In this document: in pieces, positions 17,465 through 24,907 of the stretch
Layout of the letters: each line of letters starts with the position of its first letter
How positions within the stretch are numbered: the first letter of the stretch is position 1
NCBI GenBank assembly: GCA_041391665.1
Contig: JAWKNO010000001.1
Coordinates: forward strand, 248,001-312,000
Length of the DNA: 64,000 nt
Direction of reading: 5' to 3'
DNA from: Bacteroidia bacterium
GTDB taxonomy: Bacteria; Bacteroidota; Bacteroidia; J057
Made by a program: the position numbers and the translations under genes
The notes under the pieces: generated by a model
The model's database searches: none
Told to the model about the DNA's origin: nothing
The model's input: only the letters and a program-made list of their open reading frames with translations

Positions 17465-19141
17465 ATGCAAAATAAATTGATTTTCACGCTTATTTTACTG
17501 GGGTTTGCATTTCCCGCTTTTTCACAAAACTGTGAAGAACCAGATCCCAGGGCTGCCAAACGAATGCAGAAAGATGTTTATTTTCTGGCCGATGACAAAC
17601 TGGAAGGCCGGGAAATGAACTCTTCCGGGGAAAAAATGGCTGCAGAATTTCTGGAAAAAAAATTCAAGAAACTGGGATTAAAAGGAATCGCTGCCAACGG
17701 AAGTTACAGAGTCGAGTTTGAAACTTCGAAGGTAATCCGCGGAAAAAATAATATTCTGGCTTTATCAGATAAAGTACTTGATGTAGGCAATGACTTCTTC
17801 CCGCTTGATATTTCTTCCAATGCAGATATCGATAACCGTGAAACAGTAAGCGTTGGCTTTGGGATTGTTGCCCCAGAGCTGAACTACGACGATTATGCCA
17901 ATGTCGCTTCTGTAAAGGATAAAATCGTCATCATTAATTTTTCTTCTCCAGATGGCGTTCACCCTCATTCGAAATATGCGAAGTACCACGATCTTCAATC
18001 ACGCGCCGAACTGGCAAAAGAAAAAGGGGCAGCCGGAGTGATTGTCTTTAACCCGGACAAAAATCTCCGCAATCCCGATCAAAACTTTAAGAATATCCGC
18101 CCGGTGGGAATTCCGGTTGTATTTGTAGGGGAAGAACATCAGGCATTGCTGAAAACACAACCTATGGTCAAACACCTGGCCGCAGATCTTCAAAAAGAAA
18201 CCAGCAGTGTGCCCAATGTTGCGGGGTTTTGGGACAATGGCGCGGCAGAAACGGTTGTCATTGGCGCACATTACGACCATCTCGGGTTTGGCGGAGAGGG
18301 GTCGTTGCATGCAGGTGAAAAAGCCATTCACAATGGTGCAGATGACAATGCCAGTGGAACGGCAGGCGTTGTTGAGCTTGCCCGTTATCTTACAAAGTCA
18401 AATCTGAAAAACAACAACTACCTCTTTATCGCATTTACCGGCGAGGAAAAAGGGCTACTGGGATCCAAAGCTTTTGTGGAAAACAGTCCGCTCGCTTTGG
18501 ACAAGATCAACTATATGATCAATATGGATATGATCGGCAGGCTGAATGAAAACAAGGCCCTGATCATTAATGGGGTAGGGACTTCTCCGGTGTGGAATTC
18601 CGCACTGGAATCGCTGGACTGTTTTGACCTGAAGATTACCACTACAGAATCAGGCGTAGGGCCATCCGATCATACTTCTTTTTATCTGAAAGACATTCCC
18701 GTATTGCACTTTTTCTCCGGGACACACAAAGACTACCACAAACCTTCTGATGATGCAGACAAAGTGAATTATTCGGGTATGGCTGATATTATCGCCTATA
18801 TAGAGTCTCTGGTTGGAAAACTGGATAGTGAAGGAGAATTGCCATTTACCAAAACCAAAGAAGAAAATAACCAGAATGCGCCCCGTTTTACCGTTACGAT
18901 GGGGATTATGCCCGACTATACCTTTGACGGGGAAGGACTGAAAATTGACGGTGTTTCGGAGGGAAAACCCGCTCAGAAAGCAGGAATCCAGGCAGGAGAT
19001 ATCGTTTTGAAACTGGGCGAATATCCGATTCGCGATATGCAAAGTTATATGCAGGCGCTGAGTATTTTCAAAAGGGGCGAGAAAACCAGCGTAATACTAC
19101 TCAGAGAAGGAAAAGAATTAGAACTGGATTTGGAGTTTTAG
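17465..19141 (+). CDS. Secreted M28-family aminopeptidase with PA and PDZ domains
   Basis: Zinc peptidase of 558 residues with a signal peptide (about 1-20, ending AFSQ). A PA-type insert occupies about residues 100-240. The M28 core carries its metal ligands and catalytic residues in order: GAHYDHLG near 268, NGADDNASG near 293, FTGEEKGLLGS near 324, NMDMIG near 354 and a late histidine in THKDYHKPSDDADK near 422. A PDZ domain covers about 465-555 (GVSEGKPAQKAGIQAGDIVLKLG). Periplasmic or exported peptide degradation is the likely role. Its gene is divergent from the GbsR-type regulator, with 131 bp between the starts, so the regulator might also affect it. Confidence 0.92.
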   Translation: MQNKLIFTLILLGFAFPAFSQNCEEPDPRAAKRMQKDVYFLADDKLEGREMNSSGEKMAAEFLEKKFKKLGLKGIAANGSYRVEFETSKVIRGKNNILALSDKVLDVGNDFFPLDISSNADIDNRETVSVGFGIVAPELNYDDYANVASVKDKIVIINFSSPDGVHPHSKYAKYHDLQSRAELAKEKGAAGVIVFNPDKNLRNPDQNFKNIRPVGIPVVFVGEEHQALLKTQPMVKHLAADLQKETSSVPNVAGFWDNGAAETVVIGAHYDHLGFGGEGSLHAGEKAIHNGADDNASGTAGVVELARYLTKSNLKNNNYLFIAFTGEEKGLLGSKAFVENSPLALDKINYMINMDMIGRLNENKALIINGVGTSPVWNSALESLDCFDLKITTTESGVGPSDHTSFYLKDIPVLHFFSGTHKDYHKPSDDADKVNYSGMADIIAYIESLVGKLDSEGELPFTKTKEENNQNAPRFTVTMGIMPDYTFDGEGLKIDGVSEGKPAQKAGIQAGDIVLKLGEYPIRDMQSYMQALSIFKRGEKTSVILLREGKELELDLEF

Positions 19142-19178
19142 TGATAAAGTATTCGCGAGAATATATTATTTTAATGGT

Positions 19179-19463
19179 ATGAAATTGACCAAAGCTATAT
19201 TTTGGGATACGGACTATGAAAAGATCGATTGGGATAAAAGTGTTCGATACGTAATTGGTAAAGTATTGAACTTTGGTACCCAGGAAGATTGGAAAGCCAT
19301 TAATGAGTATTATGGCCGAAACAGAATAAAGCAGGAGGCAGTTCAAATCAGAGATCTGAATCCTAAAGCCCATTTTTTTGCCAGTAACGTTCTGGATATT
19401 CCTATTACTGATTTTAAATGTTACACCTCAGGACAATTTACCCCCAAACACTGGAACTATTGA
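19179..19463 (+). CDS. Probable antitoxin (DUF6922-like) of an AbiE-type pair
   Basis: 94-residue protein with the beginning MKLTKAIFWDTDYEKIDWDK and YVIGKVLNFGTQEDW in the middle. This pattern is seen in small Bacteroidota proteins encoded just before AbiEii-type nucleotidyltransferases (I recall them as DUF6922). It probably serves as the antitoxin and likely binds DNA, but neither is demonstrable here. Its last 46 bp overlap the start of the toxin gene in a different frame. Both genes are visibly more AT-rich than the peptidase before and aroB after them, which suggests acquisition as a module. Confidence 0.65.
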   Translation: MKLTKAIFWDTDYEKIDWDKSVRYVIGKVLNFGTQEDWKAINEYYGRNRIKQEAVQIRDLNPKAHFFASNVLDIPITDFKCYTSGQFTPKHWNY

Positions 19464-20032
19464 GGTTACTCATGGATCAGGATGTATTTAATAACTATTC
19501 ACTGGCAGGGGGAACAGCACTTGCATTACAAATCGGACATCGAATCTCTGTAGATTTGGACTTTTTTGGAAAGCAGGAATTGGTAACAGAAGACCTGTTT
19601 CAGGTTTTTTCAGATTTAGGAGGGTATCAATTACTTTCACAAGGCAAAAATATACTAATTGTAAACATAAGAGATATAAAGGTAGATGTCATCAACTATC
19701 GGTATGACTTATTGGAACCTACGTTTTCAATCGATGGTTTACGTTTATATTCCTTAGCTGATATTGCAGCAATGAAATTGGCTGCTATTACCGGCAGGGG
19801 GAAGAAAAGAGATTTTTTTGACTTATTTTTCCTCCTGAAAAAATACTCATTAGGCGAGATTCTTGATTTTTATCAAAGAAAATACCCCGATGGTTCAGTT
19901 TTTTTGGTAGCAAAAAGTTTGGTTTATTTTGAAGATGCAGATACTGATGAAGATCCCATTTTGTTAGAGGATGCAGAATGGGAAATGGTAAAACAAAGGA
20001 TTCGTCAAGAAGTAAAGAATCTTTACAAGTGA
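19418..20032 (+). CDS. AbiEii/AbiGii-type nucleotidyltransferase toxin
   Basis: Nucleotidyltransferase of 204 residues. The family signature is clear: LAGGTALALQIGHR near residue 30, then the metal-binding SVDLDFF near 45, and a late LADIAAMKLAAITGRGKKRDFFD helix-turn region. Related AbiE systems give phage abortive infection, with the toxin transferring nucleotides to an RNA target. The start at 19418 lies inside the antitoxin gene. It was chosen because the encoded TIYPQTLELLRLL helix is typical of the family just before the LAGGTAL motif, whereas the later ATG at 19472 would remove it. Confidence 0.82.
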   Translation: MLHLRTIYPQTLELLRLLMDQDVFNNYSLAGGTALALQIGHRISVDLDFFGKQELVTEDLFQVFSDLGGYQLLSQGKNILIVNIRDIKVDVINYRYDLLEPTFSIDGLRLYSLADIAAMKLAAITGRGKKRDFFDLFFLLKKYSLGEILDFYQRKYPDGSVFLVAKSLVYFEDADTDEDPILLEDAEWEMVKQRIRQEVKNLYK

Positions 20033-20043
20033 TTATAATACAA

Positions 20044-20074
20044 AAAAAGCCATCCCTTTATGAGATGGCTTTTT
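20044..20074. terminator. Bidirectional rho-independent terminator
   Basis: AAAAAGCCATC (20044-20054) and GATGGCTTTTT (20064-20074) form an 11-bp perfect stem with a 9-nt loop, flanked by A and T runs. It lies between the convergent AbiEii-type and DUF937 genes and can stop transcription from both sides. Confidence 0.85.
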
Positions 20075-20090
20075 CTATTTTCCTTTATCA

Positions 20091-20669
20091 CTATTTCATG
20101 AATTTTCCAAGGAAACCGCCGACATCGTCGAGGAAACTTCCGTCACCATCGCGGTCGAGCAGGCTGCCCAGCATATCCATAGCAGGTGAACCCGACTGCT
20201 GTGCCTGATTTCTTGCACCCATCAGGATACTTGCAAGACCTCCCATGTCCAGTCCCTGCTGCTGTTTTTGTTTTCCCAGCATACCCATGACAATCGGAGC
20301 CAGGTTTTCGAGCAGAGGACCTACTTTGGAAACATCAAGTCCGCTCAGTTGACTTACACCCTGTTGAACATGTGGCTGATTATTTCCAAATACATGCTTG
20401 AGGATACCTGCACCTGCGCCATTGTCAGTGGAGGAGAGAAATCCGCCAAGGTTGTCAAGAATCGACCCGTCATGGTCTTTGCTAAGGGCGCTGTCCAAAG
20501 CACTTGCACCTTCCTGTGTAGAAGCATTTTTGGCAAGCGCACCTACAATCATAGGAAGGGCTGCGGAAATAGCAGAACTTGTGGTGTTTGGGTCTGTGCC
20601 AAGTTGACCGGCAAGACTTTCAAGGGCTGAACCGCTGAGTTGTTTTGTGAGTTGTTCGATTAATGACAT
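20091..20669 (-). CDS. DUF937 family protein
   Basis: 192-residue protein beginning MSLIEQLTKQLSG, with SALPMIVGALAKNAS-like segments typical of DUF937, low-complexity Gly/Gln regions and repeated LLDRDGDGS-like Asp-rich loops (residues about 65-75 and 170-180) that could bind calcium. Its role is unknown; homologues share the helical pattern of YidB. The gene is divergent from aroB, with 111 bp between the two starts. Confidence 0.82.
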   Translation of the reverse strand: MSLIEQLTKQLSGSALESLAGQLGTDPNTTSSAISAALPMIVGALAKNASTQEGASALDSALSKDHDGSILDNLGGFLSSTDNGAGAGILKHVFGNNQPHVQQGVSQLSGLDVSKVGPLLENLAPIVMGMLGKQKQQQGLDMGGLASILMGARNQAQQSGSPAMDMLGSLLDRDGDGSFLDDVGGFLGKFMK

Positions 20670-20766
20670 GTAAATAATTTAAATGATTTCTGTAAAATTT
20701 GTGTGTTGCATTTTTAAGATGGGTTGGAGACACAAAAGTCACATCTCAATTTAGTAAAAATTCTTT

Positions 20767-20774
20767 TATCTTCG
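20767..20774 (+). promoter_or_regulatory. Putative -7 element of aroB
   Basis: TATCTTCG resembles the Bacteroidota -7 consensus TAnnTTTG with one change and lies 6 bp before the chosen ATG. It supports a start at 20781 rather than the upstream in-frame ATG at 20724, although the transcript leader would then be very short. Confidence 0.3.
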
Positions 20775-20780
20775 TCAGCA

Positions 20781-21824
20781 ATGATAAATTACCCTATATA
20801 CATTGGTTCTGATGCCCTTTTGCGCCTCAAAGAATTTTTGGCTCTGCGCAAATATTCGGGCATACTTGTCCTGGCTGATGAGAATACCCATAAATTGTGT
20901 TATCCGCTGATTCAGCCATTTCTGCCAGTGCATAAAGTGTGTATCATCTCTGCGGGAGAAAAATTTAAGAACCTGGATACTTGTGTGAAAATCTGGGAAT
21001 CGCTGACTGATTCTGCTTTCGACAGAAAAGGTCTTGTGATGAATCTGGGCGGAGGCGTCATCGGAGATATGGGCGGATTTGTGGCTTCGACCTATAAGCG
21101 GGGAATAGAATTTATTCAGGTTCCGACTACACTCCTTTCACAGGTTGATGCCAGTGTCGGGGGGAAATTGGGCGTGGATTTTCAAGGATACAAAAACCAT
21201 ATTGGCTTGTTTTGCGAACCCCAGGCTGTGGTCATCTGGCCGGAGTTTCTCGACACGCTTTCCCGCAGAGAACTGCTTTCCGGCATGGCCGAAGTAATCA
21301 AACACCACCTGATCGCAGATCGCGAAGGGTGGAACAGCCTGAAGGTCAGCACGGAAGTATATTCCCTGAATATAGACGCTCTCATCCGCCACTCCATCAA
21401 AATCAAGTCTGACATTGTAGAAGCAGATCCTTTTGAGAAAGGCTTGCGCAAAGCGCTCAATTTTGGTCACACCATCGGCCACGCGGTTGAAAGTCGTTTT
21501 CTTGAAACAGACCAACCTTTGCTTCATGGCGAAGCGATTGCCATTGGAATGATAGCGGAATCGTGGATTTCGCATGAAGAAGGCCTGATTACTGAAGCCG
21601 AGCGGGACCAGATTGTCGATTTTATCCTCGCACTTTATGGACGGCTGGAAATTTCAAAAGGATTTTTCCCCGATATATGTGCGCTGGCCTTGAATGATAA
21701 AAAAAATCAAAGCGGAAAAATCCTCTGTACCCTTCTGGATGGAATCGGAAAGGTGCGCTACGATAGTGAAATTCGCAAAACGCAAATTGAGGATTCTCTC
21801 AATTTTTATAACGCTTTATCCTGA
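20781..21824 (+). CDS. aroB: 3-dehydroquinate synthase
   Basis: Second enzyme of the shikimate pathway, converting DAHP to 3-dehydroquinate with NAD and a divalent metal. The 347-residue protein carries NLGGGVIGDMGGFVAS and PTTLLSQVDASVGGKLGVD near residues 90-135, the metal-ligand region GMAEVIKHHLI, and NFGHTIGHAVE near 230. The ATG at 20781 gives MINYPIYIG, a normal family start. An upstream in-frame ATG at 20724 would add 19 residues of no family resemblance. The aroE gene of the same pathway lies far away at 58.6-59.4 kb. The gamma carbonic anhydrase gene follows 17 bp downstream. Confidence 0.95.
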   Translation: MINYPIYIGSDALLRLKEFLALRKYSGILVLADENTHKLCYPLIQPFLPVHKVCIISAGEKFKNLDTCVKIWESLTDSAFDRKGLVMNLGGGVIGDMGGFVASTYKRGIEFIQVPTTLLSQVDASVGGKLGVDFQGYKNHIGLFCEPQAVVIWPEFLDTLSRRELLSGMAEVIKHHLIADREGWNSLKVSTEVYSLNIDALIRHSIKIKSDIVEADPFEKGLRKALNFGHTIGHAVESRFLETDQPLLHGEAIAIGMIAESWISHEEGLITEAERDQIVDFILALYGRLEISKGFFPDICALALNDKKNQSGKILCTLLDGIGKVRYDSEIRKTQIEDSLNFYNALS

Positions 21825-21841
21825 CTTTCAGGGCTTTTGAT

Positions 21842-22372
21842 ATGGCATTGATCAAAACATATAAGTTGTTTTCCCCCAAGATTGATTCTTCCGTTTTCCT
21901 CGCCGAAAATGCGACCATCATCGGCGATGTCGAGATCGGGGAACAAAGCAGTATCTGGTATTTTGCAGTGTTGCGCGGGGATGTCGGGGCGATCCGAATC
22001 GGAAAACGAACCAATATTCAGGATGGCGCCATCGTGCACTGCACCACCGGGCTTACTCCTGCCCATATCGGCAACGACTGTGTGATCGGACATCAGGCGA
22101 TGATTCACGGCGCTACCATCGAAGATGAGGTATTGATAGGCATGGGTGCCATTGTCCTCGACGAAGCGGTCGTACCCACTCATACCATCGTAGCAGCGGG
22201 CGCACTGGTGCCGCAGGGAAGCAAACTGGAGTCCGGATTTTTATATGCAGGCATCCCTGCCAAAAAGATCAAACCACTCACTCCGCAGCAGATAGACATG
22301 ATCCGCCTGGGGGCAGCGCATTACATCGAAAACGGAAAGGCACATCGCGAATCAAAAATTGTAGAACGATAA
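21842..22372 (+). CDS. Gamma carbonic anhydrase-like hexapeptide-repeat protein
   Basis: Left-handed beta-helix protein of 176 residues with repeats such as ATIIGDVEIGEQSSIW and RTNIQDGAIVHC. Histidines at AIVHC, VIGHQ and MIHGA match the three zinc ligands of the gamma carbonic anhydrase family. A C-terminal helix starts near residue 150. Many members lack detectable activity and are annotated by fold only. It follows aroB by 17 bp and precedes the flavin reductase gene by 18 bp, so the three are likely co-transcribed. Confidence 0.9.
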   Translation: MALIKTYKLFSPKIDSSVFLAENATIIGDVEIGEQSSIWYFAVLRGDVGAIRIGKRTNIQDGAIVHCTTGLTPAHIGNDCVIGHQAMIHGATIEDEVLIGMGAIVLDEAVVPTHTIVAAGALVPQGSKLESGFLYAGIPAKKIKPLTPQQIDMIRLGAAHYIENGKAHRESKIVER

Positions 22373-22390
22373 GTATTCTTATAAAAAATT

Positions 22391-23266
22391 ATGCTGACCA
22401 TTGATCCCAAAACAACCCCGATTCCCCAGTTGCATCAGTATCTGGTAGGGGCTGTGGCACCGAGGCCGATTGCTTTTGTAAGCACCATCTCCGCAGATGG
22501 AATTCCCAACCTGGCACCTTACAGCTTTTTTAATGTTTTTGGCTCCAATCCTCCGATTGCGGCTTTTTCTTCCAACCGAAGGGTCAGAGGCAATACCACC
22601 AAAGACACGCTCGCCAATGTAAAGGCTACTGGCGAAGCCGTTATTAATATCGTCAATTACAGTATTGTACACCAGATGGCCCTCACTAGTGTGGATTATG
22701 CGCCGGAGGTAAGCGAATTTGAAAAAGCGGGACTGACGCCCATTCCTTCAGATCTGGTAAAACCTTTTCGCGTAAGTGAATCTCCTGTGCAAATGGAATG
22801 TGTGGTCAGAGACATCATCACGATTGGTGAAGGCGGTGGCGGATCCAATATCGTGATCTGCGAGATCGTCAAAATGCACATCAGCGAATCTATTCTGGAT
22901 GGAGAAGGAAATATCGATCCCTTCCGTGCCGACCTCATGGCGCGTATGGGCCGCGCCTGGTACTGTCGCGCCAACGGCGCCAATGTCTTTCCCATCGTTC
23001 AGCCCTTCGAAAAAATCGGTGTAGGTTTTGACCAGCTTCCCGATTCTATAAAACACAGTCCCGTACTCACCGGAAAACAACTCTGGCAGCTTGCATCCGT
23101 CGAAAAAATTCCCGATCGCAATTTGCAAATAGTGGAAGATGCTGATTATCAGGCTGCAGTAAATAGCGATGTGGATGGCGTTTCCGAAAACCTGCATACC
23201 CTCGCCGCCGAACTTCTCAACGAAGGACAGATCGAAAAAGCCTGGCAGGTGTTACTGTCTGTGTAA
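22391..23266 (+). CDS. Flavin reductase-like FMN-binding protein
   Basis: 291-residue protein. The N-terminal 200 residues match the flavin reductase-like domain: GAVAPRPIAFVSTISADG near residue 20, NLAPYSFFNVFGSNPP near 45, and a VINIVNY strand near 90. This domain binds FMN and either reduces flavin for a partner oxygenase or acts as an oxidoreductase. The C-terminal 90 residues are an extension without obvious motifs. No partner monooxygenase is adjacent. It is the last gene before a repeat-rich intergenic stretch. Confidence 0.9.
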   Translation: MLTIDPKTTPIPQLHQYLVGAVAPRPIAFVSTISADGIPNLAPYSFFNVFGSNPPIAAFSSNRRVRGNTTKDTLANVKATGEAVINIVNYSIVHQMALTSVDYAPEVSEFEKAGLTPIPSDLVKPFRVSESPVQMECVVRDIITIGEGGGGSNIVICEIVKMHISESILDGEGNIDPFRADLMARMGRAWYCRANGANVFPIVQPFEKIGVGFDQLPDSIKHSPVLTGKQLWQLASVEKIPDRNLQIVEDADYQAAVNSDVDGVSENLHTLAAELLNEGQIEKAWQVLLSV

Positions 23267-23269
23267 CTT

Positions 23270-23503
23270 TGCGTGAACTTTCGAGATGTTGATCGGAGAT
23301 CATCTCCCTGCTTTTGAACGCAGATTACGCAGAGTACCACGCATCTGCTAAGGCAGACAGGAATTAACGCAGAGACTATAGCACCCTTTGCGTTCCTCTG
23401 CGATTCCTTTGCGTCCTCTGCGTGAACCTTCGAGATGTTGATCGGAGATCACCCCCTGCTTTTGAACGCGGATTACGCAGAGTACCACGCGGATTAACGC
23501 AGA
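23270..23503. repeat. Tandem pair of CGCAGAG-type intergenic repeat elements
   Basis: Two direct copies of a hairpin-containing element occupy the gap between convergent genes: copy 1 at 23270-23373 and copy 2 at 23419-23503. Their first 73 and 72 bp differ at only about three positions. The core contains GAGATG and CATCTC as inverted arms in copy 1. Around them lie CTTTGCG, CTCTGCG and CGCAGAG words in both orientations. Copy 1 differs from copy 2 by a roughly 19-bp palindromic insertion, CATCTGCTAAGGCAGAC (23342-23358). Confidence 0.75.
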
Positions 23504-23523
23504 TACCTTCGCGTTTCAAACGT

Positions 23524-24897
23524 TTAATTTAATCTTTGATCTGGCGTTTCCGAAATACCGGCGATCGCGATCGCCAACACACTCATCAGAAAAGGCAGAA
23601 CCGTGATCAGAAACCGCGCCTCTTCTCCTGCTTCCCCGATTGCCGGCAAAAAGGTGAGAAAAGCCGTCAGGAGAATAACCAGAAAATATTCGGAGAGAAC
23701 AGTAGCTGGTTTACGAATGACTTTCCATCCGAAAAATAAAATCATTATTCCCAGCAACACATACAACATTCTCACCAAAACCACATAAATATCGAGCACT
23801 GTTCCCTGCGGATCGTTGGCGTACATATCGGTGCGGCCCCGGGTGAAAATCAGTATCCGGTCGATAAGATGGAGGAATGCATCCCCGGGCCGACGGGCGA
23901 TTCCCTTCATAATTTCACTTTGCCGGGCCTTGCTGTTTTCGAGGTGAATCTGGGTATTAATATTATTCCACGACCATCCAAAATCATTGACCGGAGGAGC
24001 TTCGGGCTGGAGCCGTGCTTTGAGTGCTGTCTCATCAATAAACGGCGACCATACCTGGTAGAGATTCGTTCCGCCATGATTGGACCAGATGATTTGTCCG
24101 TCGTTGTAGAAAAATAATTTGGCGTGCCACAACCCCGATAACAGCAGAACCGGAATAAGAAATGTCAGCATTTTCAGCTTTTGGGATTTGCCGTAATGCC
24201 ACAGATTATAGAAAATCAAAAACGGAAAAATCAGAAGCACAAACGGGCGGCTCAACTCAGCAACGGAAAGCGCAAATCCTGCGAGAAAGGCGGTAAAATA
24301 CCCCAGCCCGGCAGGAACTTTTTCCCCGAAGGAAACCCGCGACAACAAAATATATCCCAGCAACAAAAAAGGCAGCAACACATCGTACAACTGCGGATTA
24401 GATGGGTGAATGAGAATAACTGAATGCAGAAAAACCGTACCCACAGCCATCACCAACACAAGCCCCGGCCAGGGCCTTTTCAGAAAAAACACAGGCAACA
24501 CCAGCATCATCACAATGCTGATATGATAGGTGTCGTACAATATCCAGCCGATGCCGTGCCGGCGGTTGAATGTGGCGATTTCCAGAATCGAAATAACCGG
24601 CGGAATCCTGGTTCGCAATTCGAGAATATATTTCCATAGTGCCCCTTCCGCCTGAAAATCCTTATGCGAATATACATGCATCCAGCCTGTCGCTGGAGTG
24701 GATACCGTAGGCGCAACCTGAATAAAGGCATAAATCACCCAAATCAGAACCACCACTGCTGCGCTTATTTTTCCGGATTTACCCGAAAAGAAGAGCTGAA
24801 TTTTATTGACAAGAGGTGCCAGGTATTTGCTTTGCGTCCTTCGCGCCTTCTTTGTTTCCTTTGCGTTTCCCGTATTTTCACCCAAAGTATTTGACAT
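23524..24897 (-). CDS. Multi-pass membrane protein, GT-C-like
   Basis: 457 residues with about ten hydrophobic segments starting near residue 45. An early periplasmic loop carries WMHVYSHKDF, and a later loop carries a WSNHGGTNLYQVW stretch. The layout resembles GT-C membrane glycosyltransferases that use polyprenyl-linked sugars, but no diagnostic motif is certain. The cytosolic N-terminus (residues 10-24, GNAKETKKARRTQSK) is encoded by a CGCAAAG-type repeat at 24831-24870. The next methionine falls after the first membrane segment, so the repeat supplies part of the real coding start. The gene starts 10 bp after the stop of another GT-C-like gene. Confidence 0.75.
   Translation of the reverse strand: MSNTLGENTGNAKETKKARRTQSKYLAPLVNKIQLFFSGKSGKISAAVVVLIWVIYAFIQVAPTVSTPATGWMHVYSHKDFQAEGALWKYILELRTRIPPVISILEIATFNRRHGIGWILYDTYHISIVMMLVLPVFFLKRPWPGLVLVMAVGTVFLHSVILIHPSNPQLYDVLLPFLLLGYILLSRVSFGEKVPAGLGYFTAFLAGFALSVAELSRPFVLLIFPFLIFYNLWHYGKSQKLKMLTFLIPVLLLSGLWHAKLFFYNDGQIIWSNHGGTNLYQVWSPFIDETALKARLQPEAPPVNDFGWSWNNINTQIHLENSKARQSEIMKGIARRPGDAFLHLIDRILIFTRGRTDMYANDPQGTVLDIYVVLVRMLYVLLGIMILFFGWKVIRKPATVLSEYFLVILLTAFLTFLPAIGEAGEEARFLITVLPFLMSVLAIAIAGISETPDQRLN
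24831..24870. repeat. CGCAAAG-type repeat inside a coding start
   Basis: TTTGCGTCC, TTCGCGCC, TTCTTTG and TTTCCTTTGCG words follow each other here, as in the intergenic repeats at 23.3, 27.7 and 30.0 kb. Read on the minus strand this stretch encodes AKETKKARRTQS, part of the N-terminal tail of the membrane protein at 23524-24897. Confidence 0.6.
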
Positions 24898-24907
24898 CTC
24901 CGTAAAT

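Noticed and set aside
23270..23503. CRISPR-like array
   Set aside because: Only two repeat copies with no regular spacers, repeats far longer than CRISPR units, and no cas genes nearby.
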